This document shows, piece by piece, positions 23,570 to 32,322 of a stretch of DNA of 36,721 nt; within the stretch, counting starts at the first letter, position 1, and every line of letters begins with the position of its first letter. A program made the translations under genes and the position numbers. A model generated the notes under the pieces. That model was given only the letters and a program-made list of their open reading frames with translations. It had not been told where the DNA came from and searched no databases. This stretch comes from Lautropia mirabilis. GTDB lineage: Bacteria > Pseudomonadota > Gammaproteobacteria > Burkholderiales > Burkholderiaceae_B. Location of the stretch: assembly GCA_945876565.1 (NCBI GenBank), contig CAMCOS010000026.1, forward strand, positions 1 through 36,721, in the 5' to 3' direction.

Positions 23570-24973
23570 CTACGCTATCGCATGCTGCCAGGCGATGTAT
23601 TCCGAACGACGCAGCCGATAACGGGCTATGCTGCCTTCGTGTAGTTGTTCAAGCGCTGTCTTAAGCATCTCACGAAATGCCGCTTGGTCGGCCTCAGGGA
23701 CGTGCGTTTTTGCCACTGCAGCAATGACCGCAGGGTTGGGGTGTCGCATTTCCTTGACAATTACCTGCACCGCATGAATCAGTGCCTCTCGATATTTGAT
23801 CTTTAGTGGGTCGGGCTCTACCATCGTTTGCGCGATGGCCAGATACCGCTGGCAAGAGCGCTCATAGGCCCAGACAAACACATCACGCAGTAGCTCGACC
23901 TGATTGAGTTCATATACCCCTAGCGTCCCTTCGATATACGCTTGCTCGGGTACATCGACAAAAGCGAGCGGGCAAAGATTGTGTTTGAATAGCGGTATGT
24001 TGGCGCCGATGCGCGAGACGCGCTTGTTTACGTCTTCAAACGGCTGCAGGTATGGCAACTGCACCATCAGGAAGAATGCTTGCTCGTAAGGATCGGGGAT
24101 AGCTGCCGCTTTGCTGAGCAGCAACATAAAGCAGTCTTCTATAACCTGTGGCATTGCCAGCGGGTACAACACAGTGCCTGAGATGTCCACTGGGCGCAGG
24201 CGCAAGCGGCCACTGGCCAGCGGATCGCGCATCAATTCTTGCGACAGTACTGCATGCAAGTTCTTGAAGGTGAAGGCATCAAAACCTACCTCGTTGGTGT
24301 CCTCGATTAGCATCTCGATCGCTGCCTTGTGGTTCAGGATCATCTGCGTTTCAATCGCATCCTTGCCGTGGGCAACCTGGCCGAACTCGATTAGGTTCTG
24401 GGTGTCGAGCCTGCTGTAGGTATTACCCTCCAACCTCGACGAAGCCCACGATAGATCGACTAGCAGTCGGTCCATGATATCTCTGGCGTATGTGCCGGCG
24501 GGCCGCTCAGTGTTAGAGGTGCGACCCATTTCATGCAACTGACGTCGTAGCGATTCGGGCAAGTAGAAAGTCGTTCCAGGTTGATAGGTTTCCAGAAACT
24601 CGCGTTGGTACCCCACTGGCTTACGCTGCATCAGTGGGTGCCGAACCTGATCGCGAATGATCGCCCCTTCTGGTGAGATCGGAATATAGGGTTGCGCATC
24701 GATTGTTGCCTTAGCAACCAATGTTGTTGAGGTCTTTGTCGTTGCCAGGTTGCCGCTTGGTTTGTAGAGCAGGGCGATGCTTGCGCCTTCAGCGATTACA
24801 CGTTGCTCATCGATCAAACGCTGTAAGCGACGTTGTAATGTGCGGCGGCTGAGCCTGTCACCCTCGTGGCGCTTTAGTTCGGTATCAATGTCTGCGATCC
24901 CAATGCCGCTTGGGTGTGCCGCGATGATGGACTCAATAATGTTTAGCTGTTTGGTCGCTGTGGTGGTTGCCAT
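23570..24973 (-). CDS. Winged-helix Fic-family protein with His-to-Gln change
   Basis: A protein of 467 residues. Residues 1-75 form a winged helix-turn-helix (LNIIESIIAAHPSGIGIADI, RLSRRTLQRRLQRLIDE). The Fic domain spans about 170-400. An inhibitory motif (S/T)xxxE(G/N) appears as S-S-R-L-E-G-N at 178-184, placing it in the class with an N-terminal inhibitory helix. The active-site motif, normally HPFxxGNGRxxR, reads QPFEDVNKRVSR, with Gln310 in place of the catalytic His. Fic enzymes transfer AMP or other groups to target side chains using that His, so this one may be inactive as an AMP transferase or act otherwise, for example as a regulator. The start at 24973 has AAGGA upstream; the TTG at 25027 is less likely. 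Six octamers overlap the promoter. Confidence 0.87.
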   Translation of the reverse strand: MATTTATKQLNIIESIIAAHPSGIGIADIDTELKRHEGDRLSRRTLQRRLQRLIDEQRVIAEGASIALLYKPSGNLATTKTSTTLVAKATIDAQPYIPISPEGAIIRDQVRHPLMQRKPVGYQREFLETYQPGTTFYLPESLRRQLHEMGRTSNTERPAGTYARDIMDRLLVDLSWASSRLEGNTYSRLDTQNLIEFGQVAHGKDAIETQMILNHKAAIEMLIEDTNEVGFDAFTFKNLHAVLSQELMRDPLASGRLRLRPVDISGTVLYPLAMPQVIEDCFMLLLSKAAAIPDPYEQAFFLMVQLPYLQPFEDVNKRVSRIGANIPLFKHNLCPLAFVDVPEQAYIEGTLGVYELNQVELLRDVFVWAYERSCQRYLAIAQTMVEPDPLKIKYREALIHAVQVIVKEMRHPNPAVIAAVAKTHVPEADQAAFREMLKTALEQLHEGSIARYRLRRSEYIAWQHAIA

Positions 24974-25008
24974 CGAATCGGGGTCCTTGCGATGAGTGTT
25001 TTGTATAC

Positions 25009-25103
25009 TGTCGCGCAGGAGCGGCAAAGCGCGACACTATTATGTCGCGCAATATGTCGCGCTTCAAGTAATTTCTGTCGTGCTTTGGCAAAAATTGTCG
25101 CGC
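25009..25103 (-). promoter_or_regulatory. fic promoter covered by TGTCGCGC octamers
   Basis: TGTCGCGC occurs at 25009-25016, 25043-25050, 25055-25062 and 25096-25103, with one-mismatch TGTCGTGC at 25076-25083 and an inverted copy GCGCGACA at 25029-25036. The inverted copy and the one at 25043 form an 8-bp palindrome with a 6-nt spacer. On the minus strand a promoter TTGAAG (25062-25067), 17 nt, CATAAT (25039-25044) lies within the array, and a copy sits in its spacer. This fits cooperative repression, perhaps by the winged-helix part of the Fic protein itself. Confidence 0.7.
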
Positions 25104-25119
25104 TAGCCCGACACCAACC

Positions 25120-26721
25120 TTAAAACCCTGCCACAGCACCGTTGGACCGCGGGTCAAATCCGCCGGTCATGATGCCGCGGCCATCACGCAAGAGCATGCC
25201 CGCATGACCGACGGCTTCATCCCAATCAGCGAGCCACTCAACATCATGGCCCATGGCTTTTAAGGCCTCAAACGTCGCTGCACTGAAGCGGCGTTCAAGC
25301 TTCAGTGACTCGCTTGTTTGACCCCAGGTGCGGCCTAACAACCAGCGTGGTCGCGACAGGGCTTGCTGTGGATGGTCCCCAAATTTGGTTACGCGTTGAT
25401 ACAAGGTTGCTTGTGTCTGTGGCTGGCCATCACCACCCATGGTGCCGTAAACCAGGGTGCTGCCATGGTCGCCGAGTTGCGCGATTGCCGCGTTCAGCGT
25501 GTGGAATGTTTTTTTACCGGGCGCCAGGTGGTTGATGTGGGTGGGGTCCAGCGAGAAGGCGCAGCCTCGGTTTTGCCAGTTAATGCCTGAGTGTGGCAGC
25601 ACAATGCCCGAACCGAACTCGTGATAGATGCTCTGGATGAATGAAACGGACAGTCCCGCGCCGTCAATGACACCCATCCAGATGGTGTCGCCCGGATCTG
25701 TACGACTGCCCCAGGGCGATGCCTCGTGAGGATGGATTGTGGCAGCCAGTTCGGCGAGCAACTGGTCATCCAGGAATGTATGGGCTGGTGACTTCATCCA
25801 AGCGGGGTCAGTCAAGTGCGCATCTCGAATCTTGAATGCCTGCTTGGTGGCTTCGACTTGGGCGTGGATAAAGCCAGGCCCTTCAGGGTCATCGGCCCAC
25901 CCGTGTAATTTCTGCATGATGCCAAGAATCATGAGTGAAATCAGCCCCTGAGAGGGTGGCTGCATGTTTAGCAAGGTAGTGTTACCGAGTTTGAGTTGCA
26001 GCGGGTCTACCAGCTTGGCGTGATGGGCGTGTAAGTCAGCCAGCGTGATCGGTGAGCCCAGTGCCTGCAAGTCAGCGGCAATGTTCTGTGCAAGCTTGCC
26101 GCGATAGAAACTCTCGGTGCCGTCTTTGGCGATGGTCTTTAAGGTTTGGGCCAATGCGGCTTGCTTTAGGTGGCTAAAGGCTTCGGGTGCTGCCTGATTG
26201 ACTAGAAAGGTGTCAGCAAACCCAGGCTGATCTTTGAGTTCAGAGAGCTTTTTTGCAGTGAGGTGCGACTGACTTGGGGTTACGGCGATGCCAGCCTCAG
26301 CATAGTGAATGGCATCAGCCAATAGGCGTGAGAAGGGAAGCCGCCCACCGGCTGATCTGGCGAGTTCGTGGGCTTTGCCCCAGCCTGAGATGGTGCCAGC
26401 CACGGTCAATGCGGCCATGGGTCCACGGAATGGTATGTGGCCGGTGATACCGTGCTTGGAATACCAGTCGATGCTGGCTGCCCGCGCGCTTTTGCCGGCC
26501 GCATCAATCCCGCCAGGCGCAAAGCCCGGGCGACTAATGACCCAGAAGCCATCGCCACCGATTGAGTTCATGTGCGGGTAAACCACCGCAATGGTGGCGG
26601 CCGCTGCGATCATGGCTTCCAGTGCATTGCCGCCTTCGCGCATGACGTCTAGCGCAGACTGTGCGGCCAGGCTATGGGGAGCAACTGCGATGCCGCGGGT
26701 GGCCAGGGTAGAGTTCAGCAT
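25120..26721 (-). CDS. ggt: Gamma-glutamyltransferase-family protein
   Basis: An Ntn-hydrolase of the gamma-glutamyltransferase family, 533 residues. Such enzymes cleave gamma-glutamyl bonds (glutathione and others) after cutting themselves at a Thr. The N-terminus AVAPHSLAAQSALDVMREGG and the segment NSIGGDGFWV are family hallmarks. The expected nucleophile is Thr346 in PGDTIWMGVIDG, placed like Thr391 of the Escherichia coli enzyme by its distance to the conserved Asp. There is no signal peptide, unlike the classic periplasmic enzyme, so it is probably cytoplasmic, as in the YwrD type. It lies 56 nt downstream of the TRAP permease gene on the same strand, so imported compounds may be its substrates (inference). 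Confidence 0.85.
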   Translation of the reverse strand: MLNSTLATRGIAVAPHSLAAQSALDVMREGGNALEAMIAAAATIAVVYPHMNSIGGDGFWVISRPGFAPGGIDAAGKSARAASIDWYSKHGITGHIPFRGPMAALTVAGTISGWGKAHELARSAGGRLPFSRLLADAIHYAEAGIAVTPSQSHLTAKKLSELKDQPGFADTFLVNQAAPEAFSHLKQAALAQTLKTIAKDGTESFYRGKLAQNIAADLQALGSPITLADLHAHHAKLVDPLQLKLGNTTLLNMQPPSQGLISLMILGIMQKLHGWADDPEGPGFIHAQVEATKQAFKIRDAHLTDPAWMKSPAHTFLDDQLLAELAATIHPHEASPWGSRTDPGDTIWMGVIDGAGLSVSFIQSIYHEFGSGIVLPHSGINWQNRGCAFSLDPTHINHLAPGKKTFHTLNAAIAQLGDHGSTLVYGTMGGDGQPQTQATLYQRVTKFGDHPQQALSRPRWLLGRTWGQTSESLKLERRFSAATFEALKAMGHDVEWLADWDEAVGHAGMLLRDGRGIMTGGFDPRSNGAVAGF

Positions 26722-26777
26722 GGTGAGCCTTTGGTTTTTAAGTCAGTAAACACAGGGTCGATGAGTGTAGTTGTAAC

Positions 26778-28103
26778 TCACCAACCAATGGCTTTGGGCA
26801 ACCATAGCGCGAGTCCTGGGAAATACACCACCAGTGCCAAGGCCACTCCCTGCATCAGGATAAAGGGAATCACCCCCTTATAGATGGCGGTGATTGGCAC
26901 ATCAGGCGGCGCCACCCCTTTTAAGTAAAAGAGCGCCCAGCCAAAAGGGGGCGTCAGGAACGAGGACTGCAGGCACACGGTCACCATCACCGCAACCCAT
27001 ACTGGGTCAGCACCCTGGGCTAGCAGCACTGGCAGAAAGAGCGGCACTGCGATGTAACTGATTTCAATCCATTCAATAAAGAATCCCAGCACAAAAATCA
27101 GGAACAGCATGAACCAGATATCGCTGTATAGGCCACCTGGTAACCACTCGAACATGTCCTCGATCAGTTCCTCGCCTTGCAGGCCCCGAAACGCGAGTGC
27201 AAAGACTTGCGCCATCATCAAAATGAACATCATCACGCCGGTCAGCTTAGCGGTGTCAAATGTCACTGCTTTTAAGTTCTTCCAAGAAAAGCGGCCAGCG
27301 ATGATCGTGAGTAAGATCGCCCCGATGGCACCCATGGATGCGGCTTCAGTTGGCGCTGCCACGCCGCCCACGATCGAGCCGAGTACCGCGACCACCAGCA
27401 TGATCGGCGGCACCACGACTTTACAGAAACGAATCCAGAGTTCACGTGCAGCCACGGTGCTACGCTCCTCTTTGGACACGGGCGGCATGCTGTCGGGCTT
27501 GATCATGCCCCAGACCAGCAAAAAGATCACGTACAGCGTGGCCAATACCAGCGCTGGCATGACCGCGGCGGCGAACAAAGTGCCAACCGATGTCTGCATA
27601 ATGTCCGATAGCAATATCAGAATCAGGCTTGGCGGGATGATCTGGCCCAAGGTGCCCGAGGCACAGATGGTGCCGCAGGCGATGCTCTTGTCGTAGCCGC
27701 GTTTCAGTAAATTGGGTAGCGCGAGCATGCCCAGCGTAATGACCGTGGCCCCGACAATGCCCGTGGTCGCACCCATCAGCGCACCAAAAAGCACGATGCC
27801 AATGGCCATGCCACCACGTAAGCCCCCTGCCATGTGGCCAATCACGTCGAGCAAGTCATCGGCGAGTTTGGATTTCTCGAGCGCTAAGCCCATAAAGATG
27901 AATAGCGGAATGGCCAGCCATTGATAGCCTGTCACCACGCCATATATTCGGGCTGGCAAGAGATTAAAGAGCAATGTGCCAAAACCAAAGTAACCAAACA
28001 CAAAGCCGCACACGGCCAGTGTGATGGCCACGGGGATGCCAATCATTAACAACACAAAGAAGCTCGCGAGCATCAAGAGCGCGAGAGTCTGCGGATCAAA
28101 CAT
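26778..28103 (-). CDS. dctM: TRAP transporter large permease, DctM type
   Basis: Inner-membrane permease of a tripartite ATP-independent periplasmic transporter, 441 residues with about twelve hydrophobic segments. Family segments seen are FDPQTLALLMLASFFVLLMI at the N-terminus, GLRGGMAIGIVLFGALMGATTG, GTLGQIIPPSLILIL and SSFLTPPFGWALFYLKG. The transporter uses an ion gradient, usually Na+. The start at 28103 overlaps the end of the small permease gene by 8 nt; the longer frame to 28208 lies inside that gene. It works with the products of the two genes upstream. Confidence 0.9.
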   Translation of the reverse strand: MFDPQTLALLMLASFFVLLMIGIPVAITLAVCGFVFGYFGFGTLLFNLLPARIYGVVTGYQWLAIPLFIFMGLALEKSKLADDLLDVIGHMAGGLRGGMAIGIVLFGALMGATTGIVGATVITLGMLALPNLLKRGYDKSIACGTICASGTLGQIIPPSLILILLSDIMQTSVGTLFAAAVMPALVLATLYVIFLLVWGMIKPDSMPPVSKEERSTVAARELWIRFCKVVVPPIMLVVAVLGSIVGGVAAPTEAASMGAIGAILLTIIAGRFSWKNLKAVTFDTAKLTGVMMFILMMAQVFALAFRGLQGEELIEDMFEWLPGGLYSDIWFMLFLIFVLGFFIEWIEISYIAVPLFLPVLLAQGADPVWVAVMVTVCLQSSFLTPPFGWALFYLKGVAPPDVPITAIYKGVIPFILMQGVALALVVYFPGLALWLPKAIGW

Positions 28104-28659
28104 GAGGTGATGCTTCTGTGGTTGGGGATTGGGGTGTGGGTTGGTGGTTGGTCGAGGGTTTGAGCACTCGAACCAATTCGGCGAAGGTCTGAAGTGCCAG
28201 GAGTCCAAAGCCCAAGGGGATTAGCCCTTTGAGCAGCCAGCGATGTGCTAGCCCGCCTGGGTCTGGTGAGCCTTCGTCAATGACGTAGGACTGCTCGACG
28301 TAATGCAAGGATAGGTAAACAAACAATAGGCAAACGATGAGCGTTAAGACCAGTGTTAATACATCGACTCGTTGGCGACCAATTCGGGTGTAGCGGCCGT
28401 ACAAGATGTCTACCCGAATCGGTTCGCTGTACTTCAGCGCGTAGCTCATGCCCAGCAAAATCAGTCCGGCCAGCAGATGCCATTCCAGCTCTTGCGCCCA
28501 GACTGAACCGATACTTGCCCAGTAGCGCAGGATCACGTTGGCAGCCACCAGCAGCACAATGGCAAGCGCCAGCCAGTTGGCTGCGCGACCGACCCAGTCG
28601 ATCGCGCGTCCCAGCCGCCCCAGTGCATCTGTATCTCGAGCGGCGTTGTCGACGTTCAT
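28096..28659 (-). CDS. dctQ: TRAP transporter small permease, DctQ type
   Basis: Small membrane subunit of 187 residues with four hydrophobic segments, the DctQ layout (ANWLALAIVLLVAANVILRY, WAQELEWHLLAGLILLGMSY, VLTLVLTLIVCLLFVYLSLH, and LIPLGFGLLALQTFAELVRV). Trp-Ala-Gln-Glu-Leu in the second segment is typical. The start at 28659 overlaps the stop of the receptor gene (ATGA), giving translational coupling. The last 20 or so residues are a Pro/Thr-rich tail. It joins DctM to form the membrane part. Confidence 0.88.
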   Translation of the reverse strand: MNVDNAARDTDALGRLGRAIDWVGRAANWLALAIVLLVAANVILRYWASIGSVWAQELEWHLLAGLILLGMSYALKYSEPIRVDILYGRYTRIGRQRVDVLTLVLTLIVCLLFVYLSLHYVEQSYVIDEGSPDPGGLAHRWLLKGLIPLGFGLLALQTFAELVRVLKPSTNHQPTPQSPTTEASPHV

Positions 28660-29759
28660 GCTTTGGGCTGGCGTACTGTGTTGTGATAGGCGCCTTCGCT
28701 GTAGGCAGCCCAAACGTCATACTTGGCCTTAAATGCAAAGTACGAGTCCTGAACCTTCTTGGTTAACGGATCCGCGGCGGAAGCCTGATCGAGCACCTTC
28801 ATGGTCTCGGTGCGCAACGCTTGCACGATGGGGTCTGGCAACGGTTGTGCAATCACGCCCAGGTCATTGACCAGCTCCTGCATGGCCACTGAGTTGGCGC
28901 GCTGACACCAGGCTTCACCAATGACGTTGCAAGCGGCAGAAGCGTTCTTGACGATCGCTTGCAGCTCTGGTGGCAGCGTGGCCCAAGCTTTTTTGTTGAT
29001 CAGCAGCTCAGACGTGGTTGCGGGCTCATGCCAACCGGTCGTGTAGTAGTACTTGGCGGCTTTATACAAACCAAGGCGCTTGTCCTGGTAGGGACCCACG
29101 AATTCGGCTGCATCGATGACACCGCGCTCAAGTGCTGGGAAGATTTCACCGCCCGGCAAAACCTTGACATCCACACCCAGGCTGGCGAGCACCTTGCCGG
29201 CCAAGCCTGGGACACGCATTTTTAGGCCCTTTAAATCGTCTAGCGTCTTGATCTCTTTTTTAAACCAACCCGTCATTTGCACACCGGTGTTGCCGCAAGG
29301 CATAGCCACCAGACCAAACGGGTCGTAGACTTCATTCCACAGATCAATGCCGCCGCCGTCATACAACCAGCCGTTCATGCCTTGGTAGTTCAGACCAAAC
29401 GGCACCGCTGTGAAATATTGGGCGGCGAAGGTTTTACCGGTCCAGAAGTAACTGTTGGCATGGTTCATCTCGATCGTGCCAGAGCGCACCGCATCGAATC
29501 CTTCAAATGCTGGGATGAGTTCGCCTGCGCCAAACACTTGAATCTTGACTTGACCGTTCGACATCTCGGCAATTCGCTTGGCCAGATCGGTGGCGCTGCC
29601 GGGCCCGTCCATATAGAACGGTGCGCCTTTCGGGTAGGCACTGGTCATCTTCCAGTTGAAGGTCTGATTGGCGCGTGCAACAGACGGTGCGGCAATGGCA
29701 GCGGCCGACAGGCCAGCCCCAGTCGTGGCGGCCAGAAACGAACGGCGAGTCTTTTGCAT
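28656..29759 (-). CDS. dctP: TRAP transporter substrate-binding protein, TakP-like
   Basis: Periplasmic receptor of the TRAP transporter, 367 residues. The N-terminus TRRSFLAATTG is a twin-arginine export signal (pair at residues 4-5), with cleavage near ARA (about residue 30). The body matches the DctP7/TakP group, whose studied members bind 2-oxoacids or lactate: NYQGMNGWLYDGGG, CGNTGVQMTGWFKKEI, LKGLKMRVPGLAGKV with the conserved Arg, and GVIDAAEFVGPYQD. The ligand is therefore more likely a monocarboxylate than a dicarboxylate (inference). AAAGGA lies 7 nt before the ATG. It is the first gene of the operon dctP-dctQ-dctM and probably ggt. Confidence 0.9.
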   Translation of the reverse strand: MQKTRRSFLAATTGAGLSAAAIAAPSVARANQTFNWKMTSAYPKGAPFYMDGPGSATDLAKRIAEMSNGQVKIQVFGAGELIPAFEGFDAVRSGTIEMNHANSYFWTGKTFAAQYFTAVPFGLNYQGMNGWLYDGGGIDLWNEVYDPFGLVAMPCGNTGVQMTGWFKKEIKTLDDLKGLKMRVPGLAGKVLASLGVDVKVLPGGEIFPALERGVIDAAEFVGPYQDKRLGLYKAAKYYYTTGWHEPATTSELLINKKAWATLPPELQAIVKNASAACNVIGEAWCQRANSVAMQELVNDLGVIAQPLPDPIVQALRTETMKVLDQASAADPLTKKVQDSYFAFKAKYDVWAAYSEGAYHNTVRQPKA

Positions 29760-30038
29760 AGAGGTTCCTTTTGAGAAGCGGTGAGACTGGAAGAATTAAG
29801 CAAGTCTTGTGCCAGCTAGATTATGCTCGTATTCGTTCGCGAAAATGCTGCGATGCGCCAAACCGGGGATTGCTTGCGTGCAGGGGGTCCTGAACTGGTG
29901 CGGTAGCCTGATAAGGTCACAATTGTTTGGTATTTTTATGACGCCGTCTAAATCGGTTCAGTCCGATCGAACAGGCCGCCAATTCGCGCTAGCATGGCGC
30001 AGCGGTGATTCGGTATTAACTATTTGGAAACACGAGCC

Positions 30039-32288
30039 ATGCTTAAAAAACTGTCCGTCTCTGTTGCAGTACTCGGTGCTGCCTATGTTGGTGGCAGTTA
30101 CTACGTTGGCCACAAGGCCGAGCAGCAGTTGCTCGCCATGATGAACAACGCGCAGGCACGTGCAGATGATGCGCTCGTGTGGCAGAAGGTTGATATGCGC
30201 CACGGGGTGTTCACCTCGACGGGCTCCATGGTGCTGGTGTTGGAGCAAGTGCGTCTTGATGATTCCGAGCCCGTTCAAGCCCGCATTGACTACACCATTC
30301 ATCACCACCTGCATTGGGCTCGCGCGGCGCATTTTGTGTGGTCAGTCAGCCCCGATGAGGCACTTTCAAAAGCGCTTGAGTCGTTCTATCCGAGCGCGCC
30401 GAGTCTGACCGGTGATGGCGTGCTGGATTGGTCGGGAGTGGTCACAAGCTCGATCTCTTTTCCGGGCATTGTCAATGCCAAAGCCAATAACGGCCTGTTG
30501 TCGGTTGCACCGCTGGCAGGCAGTATCACCGCTGGCAATAACGCGTTTGATTTGAAGCTTGGCGTGGCAGATCTGACGCTAACCGACCCGGATAGCCCTG
30601 AGCGCATGCAGCTAAAGGGCCTGGGGTACGAGGCGCGTTCGACTGACGTGTCTAGCGGTTCAGTGGCTGTGACTTTTTTGCTGGACGATGCGCTGCTCGT
30701 TGATGAGGATGGTGCAGCGCAAACCATGACAGGCTATCGCTGGCATTTGGATGCAGTCTATCAAAACGATATTTTGAGTTTTGAGACACAAAAAACGATT
30801 GCATCTATCACCGCGATGGGTAGCCAAGCCACTAATGTCGATGTGCAGATCGGCATTAGTGGCTTGCATCGTCAGGACATTGAAGCAGCGGTGTCTCTTT
30901 ATGACGAGGTTGACGGTCGATGGCTCATGTTGGACGACGAGCAGCTCTTACAGGCGCAGCAATTGGTCTTGAAGATGCTTGAGCGCGGTGTGTCAGTGCG
31001 TGCGCCTGCCATCAGAGCCGACATCAAACTCTTGGGTGATGACGCGGCACAAGTCGTGGGTCTGGAGGGTTTTAGTTTCAGTGCGCAGATCACGGATCCT
31101 GAGCAAGCGCTCGGGCACGTGAAGGCAACACTGGGTGCACTGAAGGTTCCAGATGTTTTGCAGGCGTTTGTGCCAGCCCTTGAGGGCTTTGAGTTTGAGC
31201 TTACTAACACCATGGTCGATGGGCGAATTGAGCTCACCCTTAAAAAGTTGCTAGGTCGACTCACCCAAGATCAAGCCGCTGTTCGCGATGTGGCCTTAGA
31301 GCTGCGACTAAAGGGACTAACGACAGAGTCTTTGGTGGCATTGATTGAGATCGTCAATGACGTCGAAGGCGACATGTCGCAGTTGTCGATTGAGCAGCAA
31401 TCTGCCGTTGCCGACATCATTGAAGACGCCGCAACTGATGGTCTGATTGTCGAGATGCCAGTGCTCAAAGGCACGGTGGATTCGGGCGCAGGGCAGCCCG
31501 ATTCGATTGCGCTTGAAGGCTTAATCTTTCAAGCCAAGCTCGATGACGTGGACACCGGCGCAGGCAAAGCCAGCTTTGAACTCAAGCAGCTCACCGCCGC
31601 GGGTTCGGGCATGGTCGATATCCCGAAGCTTAAGGATTATCGGATAGTCGCTAGTAACCAAGTGACGGATGGCAAAGCAGACTATCAAATTGAAAAGTCC
31701 ATCGAATCGCTCGATAGTTCGGTGGTCAAGATTGGACCATCCGCTGTCGTGATGCGTCTAACTGGCTTGTATGCCCGGGACCTGCAAAAGCTATCTGAGT
31801 TTGCGCCTTTGCTTGAGAAGGGCTTGACCGAAGCGCAATACCAGGAGCTTCTCGACGTCCTTGGTCGTGCCTTGTCCAGCGGTTTTGAGGTTTCAGTACC
31901 GAAGCTTGAACTAGCAGTCGATGGTGCGCGGGTCAATGGGCTGGCAACTGGTTCGCTGACGGGGCTTGGCGATGCACCGTTGGCAAGTTTTGATTTAGGG
32001 CGGGCCACACAAATACAAGCGCAAATTGATGTCACTGGTCAAAGCGTTTGGCTCGATCCATTTGTGCAGCAAGGCCTGGCCATGGGTTTGCTTGCCTCTG
32101 ATGGCAACAAGGTGCAAGGTCAATATCAATTCAACAATGGTCAATTGCGACTGAACGGCACCGTAATTGCAGTCAATGAGTTCGTGCTGGCGGCCAATTT
32201 ATTGGTGCAACAACTTCTGGCGCAAGCACAAGCGGCAAATGAGCAATCTGACGCTGGTCGCTCGCGGCGAGGTCCTGCCACTCAGTAG
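30039..32288 (+). CDS. DUF945 (YdgA-like) protein
   Basis: A protein of 749 residues, larger than the roughly 500 of Escherichia coli YdgA. The N-terminus is a single hydrophobic segment (about 5-25, VSVAVLGAAYVGGSYYVG), a signal anchor in most relatives. YVGHKAEQQL just after it is typical of DUF945. The rest is a long series of amphipathic strands and acidic helices, with a repeated theme of 'domain about 100-130 residues, then LQ-rich helix'. No catalytic motif is seen. Family members are inner-membrane-anchored periplasmic proteins of unknown function. The start at 30039 suits the anchor. It is divergent from the TRAP operon and convergent with the monooxygenase fragment. Confidence 0.75.
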   Translation: MLKKLSVSVAVLGAAYVGGSYYVGHKAEQQLLAMMNNAQARADDALVWQKVDMRHGVFTSTGSMVLVLEQVRLDDSEPVQARIDYTIHHHLHWARAAHFVWSVSPDEALSKALESFYPSAPSLTGDGVLDWSGVVTSSISFPGIVNAKANNGLLSVAPLAGSITAGNNAFDLKLGVADLTLTDPDSPERMQLKGLGYEARSTDVSSGSVAVTFLLDDALLVDEDGAAQTMTGYRWHLDAVYQNDILSFETQKTIASITAMGSQATNVDVQIGISGLHRQDIEAAVSLYDEVDGRWLMLDDEQLLQAQQLVLKMLERGVSVRAPAIRADIKLLGDDAAQVVGLEGFSFSAQITDPEQALGHVKATLGALKVPDVLQAFVPALEGFEFELTNTMVDGRIELTLKKLLGRLTQDQAAVRDVALELRLKGLTTESLVALIEIVNDVEGDMSQLSIEQQSAVADIIEDAATDGLIVEMPVLKGTVDSGAGQPDSIALEGLIFQAKLDDVDTGAGKASFELKQLTAAGSGMVDIPKLKDYRIVASNQVTDGKADYQIEKSIESLDSSVVKIGPSAVVMRLTGLYARDLQKLSEFAPLLEKGLTEAQYQELLDVLGRALSSGFEVSVPKLELAVDGARVNGLATGSLTGLGDAPLASFDLGRATQIQAQIDVTGQSVWLDPFVQQGLAMGLLASDGNKVQGQYQFNNGQLRLNGTVIAVNEFVLAANLLVQQLLAQAQAANEQSDAGRSRRGPATQ

Positions 32289-32322
32289 GCGCTGCGAGCA
32301 CCAACTGGCGGCAAATGACGCC

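Noticed and set aside
25009-25103. Octamer array read as a CRISPR array or plasmid iterons
   Set aside because: The units are only 8 bp with uneven spacing and one inverted copy, and there is no cas or rep gene; the site coincides with a promoter.
29809-30141. Plus-strand 110-codon frame before the DUF945 gene
   Set aside because: It overlaps the DUF945 start in another frame and has no ribosome site or motif.
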